Part shown: piece after piece, positions 1 through 5,893 of the stretch
Layout: the number at the start of each line of letters is the position of its first letter
Position numbering within the stretch: the stretch's first letter is position 1
NCBI GenBank assembly: GCA_018224455.1
Contig: JAGTUY010000535.1
Span: forward strand, 1 to 13,046
DNA length: 13,046 nt
Origin: Desulfosarcina sp.
Lineage (GTDB): Bacteria > Desulfobacterota > Desulfobacteria > Desulfobacterales > Desulfosarcinaceae
Direction: 5' to 3'
Position numbers and translations under genes: made by a program
Notes under the pieces: generated by a model
Told to the model about the DNA's origin: nothing
Databases searched by the model: none
What the model saw: only the letters and a program-made list of their open reading frames with translations

Positions 1-227
1 AGCAGGCCGCATGAAATAACAAGGATGTTGTCCGGCCCCATGGGGTCGGTGCCCCTCGGCAGATGCGCGAAGAGGTAACCCACATTGAATCCGCGGCCGC
101 CCAATAACCTGCCGATGACCGCATCGGATAGCGGCCGGCGGATGCAGGAACCTTCACTCAGATTGACCTCGAGCAGGTCGCCGAACGGGTATGATGGGTT
201 GCGGTTCACCATTTGTTCCATCTTCAT
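1..227 (-). CDS. Aldehyde:ferredoxin oxidoreductase family protein, N-terminal fragment (gene continues past the left edge)
   Basis: Reading the minus strand from the ATG at 227 gives 75 codons with no stop, so only the start of the gene is present. The translation contains LLGGRGFNVGYLFAHLPRG and then TDPMGPDNILVISCGLL. This is the hallmark start of the AOR N-terminal domain, which usually reads like GGRGLGAYLLY...P.G.DPLGPEN.LIFATGPL. In known members this domain helps bind the tungsten (or molybdenum) bis-pterin cofactor; the enzymes oxidise aldehydes, or reduce acids, with ferredoxin in the cytoplasm of anaerobes. The 4Fe-4S cysteines and the rest of the protein lie outside the window, so substrate and intactness cannot be judged. 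ATGs at 221 and 212 are alternative starts; none has a strong ribosome-binding site. A TGA in frame 14 codons upstream of the first ATG bounds the start. The gene is divergent from the GntR regulator. Family call is confident; exact start is not. Confidence 0.85.
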   Translation of the reverse strand, partial: MKMEQMVNRNPSYPFGDLLEVNLSEGSCIRRPLSDAVIGRLLGGRGFNVGYLFAHLPRGTDPMGPDNILVISCGL

Positions 228-265
228 TGACGGCTTCGTAAAGAACCTCGATACCTGTGTTGCAT
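224..265 (-). other. Possible 13-codon leader ORF overlapping the AOR start
   Basis: On the minus strand an ATG at 265 opens a 13-codon frame whose TGA (226-224) overlaps the AOR ATG (227-225) in an ATGA arrangement. A GAGG lies 6 nt before this ATG, a better ribosome-binding site than the AOR start has. It could couple translation into the AOR gene. The peptide (MQHRYRGSLRSRQ) resembles nothing I know, and such a short frame can occur by chance. Confidence 0.25.
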
Positions 266-292
266 TTCATCCCTCGTCACTGCACTGTACCA

Positions 293-460
293 TTTTTACG
301 CCGTATTCCTCGGAGCTCGCAAGCCTTGATCTCAAGCTTTTTACGGACCCATCGAAAATGCGGCGATGTAAGCATTCATCACCTTGGAAAGAGCCTTTTT
401 TGCAGAGCGTCGTTCCTGTTTTTTTACGTGTAGCCGGCTCTTCATTTTAAGGTATTTACG
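293..460 (+). repeat. Direct repeats of TTTTTACG
   Basis: TTTTTACG occurs exactly at 293-300, 338-345 and 421-428 (inside a longer T run), with a one-mismatch copy TATTTACG at 453-460. A CGTAAA at 238-243 is the core in the opposite orientation. Start-to-start spacings are 45, 83 and 32 bp. The clustering in a divergent promoter region suggests repeated protein-binding sites, but A/T-rich octamers can cluster by chance and no regulator is known for this motif. Confidence 0.35.
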
Positions 461-461
461 C

Positions 462-489
462 TTGTATATACAGCATACAGCCTTATTAT
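462..489 (+). promoter_or_regulatory. Candidate sigma70-type promoter for the GntR gene
   Basis: TTGTAT (462-467) is followed after 16 bp by TATTAT (484-489). The -10 matches the consensus at 5 of 6 positions; the -35 matches only at its TTG. Transcription would start near 496 and leave a leader of about 118 nt. The -35 overlaps the TGTATATACA palindrome, as expected for an autoregulated repressor. Confidence 0.35.
463..472. promoter_or_regulatory. Perfect palindrome TGTATATACA, candidate HutC-type GntR operator
   Basis: The core GTATATAC (464-471) fits the GT-N-TA-N-AC pattern described for operators of the HutC subfamily of GntR regulators, and the adjacent gene encodes a HutC/UTRA-type protein. 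I found this element once and did not see a second copy upstream of the binding-protein gene. So it may serve autoregulation or the divergent AOR gene, with the transporter controlled otherwise or by read-through. Binding is inferred. Confidence 0.45.
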
Positions 490-613
490 TCATGGCCCAA
501 AATAAAGTCAAGCAGATTTCACCTCGACAATTAGGACTGGATATGTAATGAGTTGTAGATATTTTTCGGTCGAAGGGTCTCCTCGTTCATCAGATGCGTG
601 ATGCTTATATTTC

Positions 614-1369
614 ATGAAAACGTCGGTTCCCAAATATGCGCTGATCAAGGATGATTTAATCCAAGGCGTCGCCGCGTGCCGGTTTCACGATCGCCTTCCT
701 TCGGAAAATGAACTGGCACGCTTTCACAAAGTCAGCCGTATGACCGCACGCAAAGCCTTGGATGAACTGGTGCGCGACGGCATCGCACGACGGGTACCGG
801 GCAAGGGAACCTTTCTTAAAAAGCGGGATTTCACTCAGGCGTATTTTCACATTCATCCATTTTCGGAAAACGCCAGGATTTTTCATGTGGGCACCCGATC
901 GCGACTGATCCGCTCGGGGATGGTCAATCTCCCGCAGGGGTTGGACACACGGCTGCCGGGGAAAAAGGCGGTGGGCATGGTGCGGGTTCACCAGTTCGAC
1001 GAACGGCCGGCCTGCCACGAAGTTCGCTATCTGCGGGCCGATTGTTGTGCCGCCATCCTGGATGAAGACCTGGCGGTGGCGTCCGTTCATGACCTCCTCG
1101 CCCGACGGTTTGGATTGGTCATCACCCGGGTGTGGCAACGTTTGGAAGCCGTCAGCCTGGACACGGCCATCGCCGTGGAGCTGGGGGTCCCGCCCGGTGT
1201 TCCCGCGTTTTGTATGCATCAATTGCTGATTGCCGGCGACCACCCCGTCTCTTATGTAATTTACCATATGCGCAGTGATCTATATGCATTTGAAGATACC
1301 TTCTCACCGAAGGGCGAGTGGTCGGCCCGGGAGATGATCGCTTCGAAGAAAGCGGCCACAGACCCGTAA
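614..1369 (+). CDS. GntR-family transcriptional regulator, HutC subfamily (winged helix plus UTRA domain)
   Basis: The 251-residue product has the classic two-part build. Residues about 1-68 form a GntR winged helix with the diagnostic run LPSENELARFHKVSRMTARK, then ALDELVRDG and a PGKGTFL wing. Residues about 85-235 are a UTRA effector domain, with the late DHPVSYVIYHMRSDLY segment typical of it. UTRA domains bind small ligands such as sugars, amino sugars, amino acids or fatty acids, and ligand binding releases the DNA. The start at 614 places the helix at the usual N-terminal position, but there is no clear Shine-Dalgarno before it. Length is normal for the subfamily. It precedes the transporter genes on the same strand with a 271-bp gap and likely controls them and itself. 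The ligand cannot be read from the sequence. Confidence 0.9.
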   Translation: MKTSVPKYALIKDDLIQGVAACRFHDRLPSENELARFHKVSRMTARKALDELVRDGIARRVPGKGTFLKKRDFTQAYFHIHPFSENARIFHVGTRSRLIRSGMVNLPQGLDTRLPGKKAVGMVRVHQFDERPACHEVRYLRADCCAAILDEDLAVASVHDLLARRFGLVITRVWQRLEAVSLDTAIAVELGVPPGVPAFCMHQLLIAGDHPVSYVIYHMRSDLYAFEDTFSPKGEWSAREMIASKKAATDP

Positions 1370-1419
1370 AGCGCCATTGATATATCAACTTCTCAAGATG
1401 AAACCTGTTTTTAAATTTA

Positions 1420-1448
1420 TTGATATTAAAAGCAATGAATGCTATTGT
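1420..1448 (+). promoter_or_regulatory. Candidate sigma70-type promoter for the transporter operon
   Basis: TTGATA (1420-1425, 5/6 to consensus) and TATTGT (1443-1448, 4/6) are separated by 17 bp in the most AT-rich part of the gap. Transcription would begin near 1455, giving a leader of roughly 185 nt that contains both GTCAAC dyads. Inferred from spacing and match only. Confidence 0.35.
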
Positions 1449-1535
1449 TTTATCACTGTTTTTTCTAAACTATGGGGCTAAACCGTTTTATTCTTACCGT
1501 CGCTGCCATGACGGCTTTATTGACCTGAGGCGTTT

Positions 1536-1552
1536 GTCAACTGCAAGTTGCG
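1536..1552. repeat. Imperfect dyad GTCAAC-N5-GTTGCG
   Basis: CAACT and AGTTG form 5-bp arms around GCA. The left half GTCAAC and the core GTTG recur in the stronger palindrome about 57 bp downstream, so the two could be a pair of sites for one dimeric regulator. Weak on its own. Confidence 0.3.
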
Positions 1553-1592
1553 GACACCATGACCCCCCGATATTCACGCAACCGTGTCAGGT

Positions 1593-1610
1593 GTCAACGA
1601 TATCGTTGAC
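1593..1610. promoter_or_regulatory. 18-bp perfect palindrome GTCAACGATATCGTTGAC
   Basis: Every base pairs with its symmetric partner across 18 positions. The element ends 30 bp before the binding-protein ATG and 20 bp before its ribosome-binding site. It has no loop or following T run, so it is not a terminator; it looks like a dimer-binding operator. It does not match the GT-N-TA-N-AC pattern expected of the local HutC-type regulator, so a second regulator is possible. Confidence 0.5.
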
Positions 1611-1640
1611 CGATGGTTCACTATCACCCAAGGAGGAGAT

Positions 1641-3281
1641 ATGAAAGACAAGATGCATTCGGCAGTCGAAGCGCTTAACAGCGATTATCAGAAAGGCAAG
1701 ATGACCCGACGGGAATTTATCCGTTTCACCACCCTCCTGGGGGTGTCTGCCGCCGCCGCCACCCAGATGGCGGGGTTGGCCTTTCCAGCGAAGGTGCTGG
1801 CCGATTCGGTCAAGCGGGGCGGCACCCTGAAAGTCGCCGCACCGGTTCATAAAGTGACCCATCCGGCCCAGTTTTCCTGGATCTCGCCCACCAACCAGAT
1901 GCGCCAGGTGGCCGAGTATCTGACCTATACCGACGGCGACAACATGACCCATCCCTACCTGCTTGAGAACTGGCAGGCCAGCGACGACCTGAAAACATGG
2001 ACCCTGAACCTGCGTAAAGGCGTCAAACACAATAACGGCGACGACTTCAATGCCGATGACGTCGTATTTACCTTCACCCAGTGGTTGGACAAGGATGTGG
2101 GATCGTCCATGAAGGGGATGCTCAGCTACCTGGACGCCAGCGGTATTGAAAAAGTGTCCGATCATCAGGTGAAGCTCCACCTGAAAACTGCGGAAATCGC
2201 GGTGCCCGAACATCTGTTTCACTATCCGGCGATGGTGCTCAATCACCGCACCTTCGAGGGCGATTTCATCAAGGCGCCCCACGGCACCGGTCCCTACACC
2301 ATTGAAAGCTACGTGGAAGGCGAGCGCTGCGTGCTGAAACGGCGCAATGATTACTGGAAGAAGGGTGCCGATGGCAACCCCCTGCCCTACCTGGAAAAAC
2401 TCTTGTATATCGATATGGGCACTGAAATGGGTCCCATGATTGCCGCCATCCAGGCCGGTGAGATCGATCTGCTGGATTTCAGTGACATCGGTGGCACCGA
2501 AGCCTACCAAGCCCTGAAAGACGACTCCAGGGTCAATGTGCTGGCGGCCACCACCAACCAGACCCGCGTCCTGAGAATGCGCGTGGACCTGAAGCCGTGG
2601 TCGGACAACCGGGTGCGCTCGGCGCTGAAGCTGTGCCAGCACCGCGAAAAGATTCTGGCCCTGGCCTACTTCGGACAGGGCATGGAGGGTCAGGATGTGC
2701 ACGTAAGCCCCAAGCATCCGGAATACTGCCCCATCGACACACCCAAATATGATCCCATGAAAGCCAAACAGCTGCTCGCAGAAGCCGGATACCCCAACGG
2801 TCTGGACGTGAACCTGGCCGTTGGCAGCGGCTGGAGCGAGATCGTGCGCTACGCCGAAATCCTCAAACAAGATGCGTCACCTGCCGGTTTCCGGATCAAC
2901 ATCCAACCCATGCCCAACAGCCAGTACTGGGAAAAATGGACCGAAGTGGACCTGGGTATCACCACCTGGGCCCATCGCCCGGTCGGCACGATGGTGCCCA
3001 GTTTGGCCTATGTGGGTGACGAAAACGGCAAGCCGGTGGCCTGGAACGAAACCCGCTGGGTGGATAAGGAGTACTCCGAGCTGTTGACCCAGGCCAACGG
3101 CACCCTGGACGTGGAAGCCCGCCGCAAGATCTTCTGCAAGCTGGAAAAGATCCAGCAGGAACGCGGCTCTATCGGCAATGCTTTCTGGATCAACGTCTGG
3201 ACCATCTCCAGGAAACCGGTCCAGGGTGTCAAAGCCCATCCCAGCCTCTACTTGAAGCTGGATGATGTCTGGATGAGTTAG
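1641..3281 (+). CDS. Extracellular solute-binding protein, family 5 (DppA/OppA type), with Tat signal peptide
   Basis: The product has 546 residues, usual for this family. The start is set by AGGAGG at 1631-1636 just before the ATG at 1641; the frame stays open upstream to 1584 but without such support. Residues 21-28, MTRREFIR, form a twin-arginine motif, followed by a hydrophobic stretch and a likely cleavage after VLA at 54. Tat export suggests folding in the cytoplasm. The mature protein shows the family 5 signature around 111-145 (WQASDDLKTWTLNLRKGVKH... FNADDVVFTF) and HGTGPYTIESY near 214-224. It would capture the solute in the periplasm and hand it to the permease pair. Family 5 proteins bind peptides, opines, nickel, heme, glycosides and more, so the fold does not identify the ligand. 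The pre-Tat N-terminal leader of about 20 residues is a style I associate with rhizobial and deltaproteobacterial members. Confidence 0.92.
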   Translation: MKDKMHSAVEALNSDYQKGKMTRREFIRFTTLLGVSAAAATQMAGLAFPAKVLADSVKRGGTLKVAAPVHKVTHPAQFSWISPTNQMRQVAEYLTYTDGDNMTHPYLLENWQASDDLKTWTLNLRKGVKHNNGDDFNADDVVFTFTQWLDKDVGSSMKGMLSYLDASGIEKVSDHQVKLHLKTAEIAVPEHLFHYPAMVLNHRTFEGDFIKAPHGTGPYTIESYVEGERCVLKRRNDYWKKGADGNPLPYLEKLLYIDMGTEMGPMIAAIQAGEIDLLDFSDIGGTEAYQALKDDSRVNVLAATTNQTRVLRMRVDLKPWSDNRVRSALKLCQHREKILALAYFGQGMEGQDVHVSPKHPEYCPIDTPKYDPMKAKQLLAEAGYPNGLDVNLAVGSGWSEIVRYAEILKQDASPAGFRINIQPMPNSQYWEKWTEVDLGITTWAHRPVGTMVPSLAYVGDENGKPVAWNETRWVDKEYSELLTQANGTLDVEARRKIFCKLEKIQQERGSIGNAFWINVWTISRKPVQGVKAHPSLYLKLDDVWMS

Positions 3282-3490
3282 CCGCCAACGGATCGTCAAC
3301 CCGATATCTAAAAGGGCGGGGAGAGCGACCTTTCGCCATCCCCGTCCGGATTTACTGCAGGGCCAACCAATGCATTGCAACTGCCGTTGCGAATGTCAGT
3401 TCGGTATCCCGAACCGAGACGGCGAAATAGCGAATCGACCATTTCCAATCTTTGCAGTTGCCTATTTTCAGTACCACACAGGACCTTGCT
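3282..3490 (+). other. 209-bp gap between binding-protein and permease genes
   Basis: No gene is supported here. The gap contains the GC-rich stem-loop at 3314-3347, a small 6-bp hairpin GTTCGG-TATC-CCGAAC (3399-3414), and an AGGA at 3480-3483 that serves the permease start. Gaps with stem-loops after binding-protein genes are common and often allow more binding protein than permease to be made. Confidence 0.5.
3314..3347 (+). terminator. Stem-loop after the binding-protein gene (partial terminator or mRNA stabiliser)
   Basis: GGGCGGGGA (3314-3322) pairs with TCCCCGTCC (3339-3347), 9 bp with one G-U pair, around a 16-nt loop that can add a CGA/TCG inner stem. No T run follows, so full intrinsic termination is unlikely. 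A role in protecting the upstream mRNA end, giving excess binding protein over membrane parts, is the likely inference. Confidence 0.45.
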
Positions 3491-4792
3491 ATGGCTAAAT
3501 TTATCATCAGGCGTTTCTTTCTCCTGCTGCTGACCATGCTGCTGGTATCGGTAGCGGTGTTTCTGATTACCGAAGCGTCTCCCGGAAATGTCGCTAAAAA
3601 TGTGCTTGGCGCATTTATTACCCCCGAACAGGAAGCCTCATTTTTGGCCCAGATGGGGTTAGATAAACCGGTGCATATCCGTTACATACACTGGTTGATG
3701 GGCAGCGACTGGCTGGCGGACGACAAGGTGGGACTATCGTTAAAGCGGGTAACCAATGCGGATGGTTTTGTTGACTGGTGGGCGGTACGTCCCAATGGAG
3801 ATCTGGTTCGATGGAAACTGGAGGGGGAAGATCTTATCGCTATCACCCTCCCGCAAGCGGGGGGTGAGCCGGTTGAGGGCGTGGACAACGGGCGATGGCA
3901 GGCCGGGAAAGAAAACACCTACTTCGCCTGGGGTGTTGACACGGCCAATCATGTTGTCCGCTGGGAAAAAGGGGCCGACATTGAAGTCTGGACCTTTGTC
4001 GTCGGCACCGGCTGGATGAAGACAACCGGCGGTCCAGTGGACTACATCCCTTTGAAAAAAGGATTCGTTCGCGGCGACCCCGGTGTCTCCCTGAGAACGG
4101 GGCGTCCTGTGGCCGATACGATTTTTACCCGTCTACGGAATTCCTTGGTACTGGCCGGGATTGCCTTTGCGCTGGTCATGCCGACCGCATTGATGCTGGG
4201 CATGATTGCCGGTTTGAAGGAAGGTTCGCTCAAAGATCGCGTGCTTTCCATTGGCGGTATGATGTTTTCAGTCATACCCGAGTTCGCCACCGGCATATTC
4301 CTGATTCTGATTATGGCGGTATGGCTGGAAATCGTTCCCGGTGCAACGGTGTTTGGTGAAAAAGCGCCATGGGAACGCCTGGACATGCTGGTTCTGCCGG
4401 TGCTCACCCTGACGTTGGTTGAATTGGGTTATATACTGCGCATCACCCGGGCCAGTATGGTGGAGGTGATGAAGGCACCCTATATTCGCACCGCGCACCT
4501 GAAGGGACTGCCTTACTGGCGGATCGTCTTCAAGCATGCCGTCAGAAACGCCCTGATGGCGCCGATCACCGTTATCATGCTGCATGTCAACTGGCTCATG
4601 GGCGGGATTGTCATCGTCGAGGTGGTGTTCGGCTACCCCGGCCTTGGCAAGTACCTGCTGGAGTCCGCGCTGTTCAAGGACATCAACGGTCTGGAGGCCG
4701 GTGCGATGATTCTGGTGCTGCTGGCCGTGGGCACCCAGCTAGTGGCGGATATCATCTATACCTTTCTCAATCCACGCATCCGGTACGCTTAG
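3491..4792 (+). CDS. DppB-type ABC transporter permease with a large periplasmic-loop insert
   Basis: The 433-residue protein starts at the ATG at 3491, with AGGA at 3480-3483 at good spacing; an upstream TTG at 3452 lacks such support. TM1 is about 5-27. The familiar DppB element RGDPGVSLRTGRPVADTI (194-211) should follow TM1 after about 45 residues, but here a stretch of roughly 120 residues (about 71-192) intervenes. Further TM segments lie near 218-240, 256-283, 298-315, 357-382 and 402-426. The cytoplasmic coupling loop RTAHLKGLPYWRIVFKHAVRNAL (333-355, EAA-like) is intact, so the permease core looks functional. Family length is usually 305-340. The insert is hydrophilic and contains two similar segments: DWWAVRPNGDLVRWKLEG (95-112) and FAWGVDTANHVVRWEKG (145-161). 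With the DppC-type partner it forms the membrane channel. Confidence 0.9.
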   Translation: MAKFIIRRFFLLLLTMLLVSVAVFLITEASPGNVAKNVLGAFITPEQEASFLAQMGLDKPVHIRYIHWLMGSDWLADDKVGLSLKRVTNADGFVDWWAVRPNGDLVRWKLEGEDLIAITLPQAGGEPVEGVDNGRWQAGKENTYFAWGVDTANHVVRWEKGADIEVWTFVVGTGWMKTTGGPVDYIPLKKGFVRGDPGVSLRTGRPVADTIFTRLRNSLVLAGIAFALVMPTALMLGMIAGLKEGSLKDRVLSIGGMMFSVIPEFATGIFLILIMAVWLEIVPGATVFGEKAPWERLDMLVLPVLTLTLVELGYILRITRASMVEVMKAPYIRTAHLKGLPYWRIVFKHAVRNALMAPITVIMLHVNWLMGGIVIVEVVFGYPGLGKYLLESALFKDINGLEAGAMILVLLAVGTQLVADIIYTFLNPRIRYA

Positions 4793-4847
4793 GATCCGGG
4801 TTGCCAAATGTAATTTTTATTCGACCCTAATGTACACGAGGTAAACC

Positions 4848-5804
4848 ATGTCAAACGGCGACACTGCAGCCGACAGCGTTGATTCAATGGAAGACATCCC
4901 CCCCCTGAAAAGCGATCGCCGAAGCTTCTTGATGCGCCTGACCGATGGAATGAAGTTCATGTGGGCGTCCAAGACTGCGATGGTAGGGCTATTTCTGGTT
5001 TCATTTTGGGTGTTTGTCGCCGTATTCGCGCCCCTGCTGACGCCCTACACGCCATTGGAGCAAGACTGGAAAAACCCCAACGTCGGACCGAGCAGCGAAC
5101 ACATTCTGGGAACCGATGAGTTGGGCCGCGATCTGTGGTCAAGGCTGATTTACGGTGCGCGCGTGGTTCTGGTGATCATGCCCGTTAATGACAACTTTTG
5201 GATACCTGGCGGGACGGCTATCTGGGGTGTGATCATTGCGCTATTCGTCGGTACAACCCTTGGACTGATCAGCGGTTATCACGGCGGGTGGGTGGATGAG
5301 ATCACCATGCGTCTGTTGGACGCTATGATGGCGGTACCCATTATACTGCTCTACATGATTATCATGGCCGCCCTGGGGGCATCGGCCATTAATGTCGTCC
5401 TGGCCATGACCATTGTTGGAACACCGGGGATTGCCAGGTTGGTGCGCAGCCTGACCCTTGACATCCGGACCCGCGAGTACATCCGTGCAGCCGAAACCCG
5501 GGGAGAAAGCCACTGGTTCATCATGTTTGTGGAGATCCTCCCCAACGCCCGAGGCCCAATAATCGTGGATGCCATGCTTCGGATCGGTTATGCCATTTTT
5601 GCCATGGGGACACTGGGGTTCTTGGGGTTGGGCATCCCGCCACCATCACCGGACTGGGGATCTATGGTAGCCAAGGGACGGGAGTTCATCCTGATCGGAA
5701 GTCCGTGGGCCGCCCTGTGGCCGTCTTTGGCCATCGCCTCCCTTGTCGTTGGACTGAATCTTTTGGCCGACGGCGTTCGGGAAGAGTCCATGCGCTACCA
5801 GTAG
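4848..5804 (+). CDS. DppC-type ABC transporter permease
   Basis: The 318-residue protein begins at 4848, six bases after GAGG (4838-4841). An N-terminal cytoplasmic tail (1-40) leads to TM1 (about 43-65). The DppC hallmark HILGTDELGRDLWSRLIYGAR (85-105) is present, as is the EAA-like coupling loop YIRAAETRGESHWFIMFVEI (211-230) and the conserved tail FLGLGIPPPSPDWGSM (258-273), all expected of this subunit. After GARVVLVI the sequence has about 13 extra residues (MPVNDNFWIPGGT, 111-123) compared with a typical DppC, on the periplasmic side of TM2. It pairs with the preceding permease, 55 bp upstream, and with the fusion ATPase downstream. Confidence 0.92.
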   Translation: MSNGDTAADSVDSMEDIPPLKSDRRSFLMRLTDGMKFMWASKTAMVGLFLVSFWVFVAVFAPLLTPYTPLEQDWKNPNVGPSSEHILGTDELGRDLWSRLIYGARVVLVIMPVNDNFWIPGGTAIWGVIIALFVGTTLGLISGYHGGWVDEITMRLLDAMMAVPIILLYMIIMAALGASAINVVLAMTIVGTPGIARLVRSLTLDIRTREYIRAAETRGESHWFIMFVEILPNARGPIIVDAMLRIGYAIFAMGTLGFLGLGIPPPSPDWGSMVAKGREFILIGSPWAALWPSLAIASLVVGLNLLADGVREESMRYQ

Positions 5805-5809
5805 TCCAT

Positions 5810-5839
5810 CCGCAGGGTCCCACTGGGGTGTCCTTGCGG
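5810..5839 (+). other. Intercistronic stem-loop between permease and ATPase genes
   Basis: CCGCA (5810-5814) pairs with TGCGG (5835-5839), extended by GG/CC and an inner CAC/GTG stem. It begins 6 nt after the permease stop and has no T run. The whole 89-bp gap (5805-5893) is otherwise featureless. Possibly an mRNA processing or stability element. Confidence 0.3.
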
Positions 5840-5893
5840 TGACTCGACGCTGAGGATGCCGTTAAAAGACCTTCAATCACTGTCAACCAAATA

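Larger units (their letters stand above)
228..613. promoter_or_regulatory. Divergent intergenic control region between the AOR-family gene and the GntR regulator
   Basis: These 386 bases hold no convincing gene. Plus-strand open frames here overlap the AOR coding sequence and lack a ribosome-binding site or recognisable product. The right half is AT-richer than its surroundings. It contains three exact TTTTTACG copies (293-300, 338-345, 421-428), a related TATTTACG (453-460), a 10-bp palindrome (463-472) and a candidate promoter (462-489). It presumably carries the promoters of both flanking genes. Confidence 0.6.
1370..1640 (+). promoter_or_regulatory. Intergenic leader and control region upstream of the solute-binding protein gene
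   Basis: These 271 bases separate the regulator from the transporter and hold no credible gene. They contain a 12-bp palindrome TTGATATATCAA (1377-1388) right after the regulator stop, an AT-rich stretch with a candidate promoter (1420-1448), two GTCAAC-type dyads (1536-1552 and 1593-1610) and the strong ribosome-binding site AGGAGG (1631-1636). The length and the dyads suggest the transporter has its own regulated promoter. Confidence 0.55.

Noticed and set aside
85..450. Plus-strand frame of about 120 codons in the left region
   Set aside because: It overlaps the AOR-family coding sequence on the other strand, has no ribosome-binding site, and its translation looks like non-coding sequence.
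656..1267. Minus-strand frame of about 200 codons opposite the GntR gene
   Set aside because: Fully antisense to a well-supported regulator, with no domain or start signal.
1377..1388. Palindrome TTGATATATCAA directly after the GntR stop as a terminator or operator
   Set aside because: The arms are AT-rich and too weak for termination, no T run follows, and the sequence does not match the GT-N-TA-N-AC operator; a 12-bp A/T palindrome is plausible by chance.
1584..1640. Upstream start for the binding protein
   Set aside because: It would place the palindrome and the AGGAGG inside the coding region and add 19 residues before the leader; the ATG at 1641 has an ideal ribosome-binding site.
1420..1644. 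Small frame between the regulator and binding-protein genes
   Set aside because: No ribosome-binding site or recognisable sequence, and it runs across the promoter, dyads and start of the binding-protein gene.
1587..2870. Long open frame (over 400 codons) on the minus strand opposite the binding-protein gene
   Set aside because: It lies antisense within a clear family 5 binding protein, has a low-complexity His/Gly/Val-rich translation with no recognisable domain and no ribosome-binding site; it is a codon-bias shadow.
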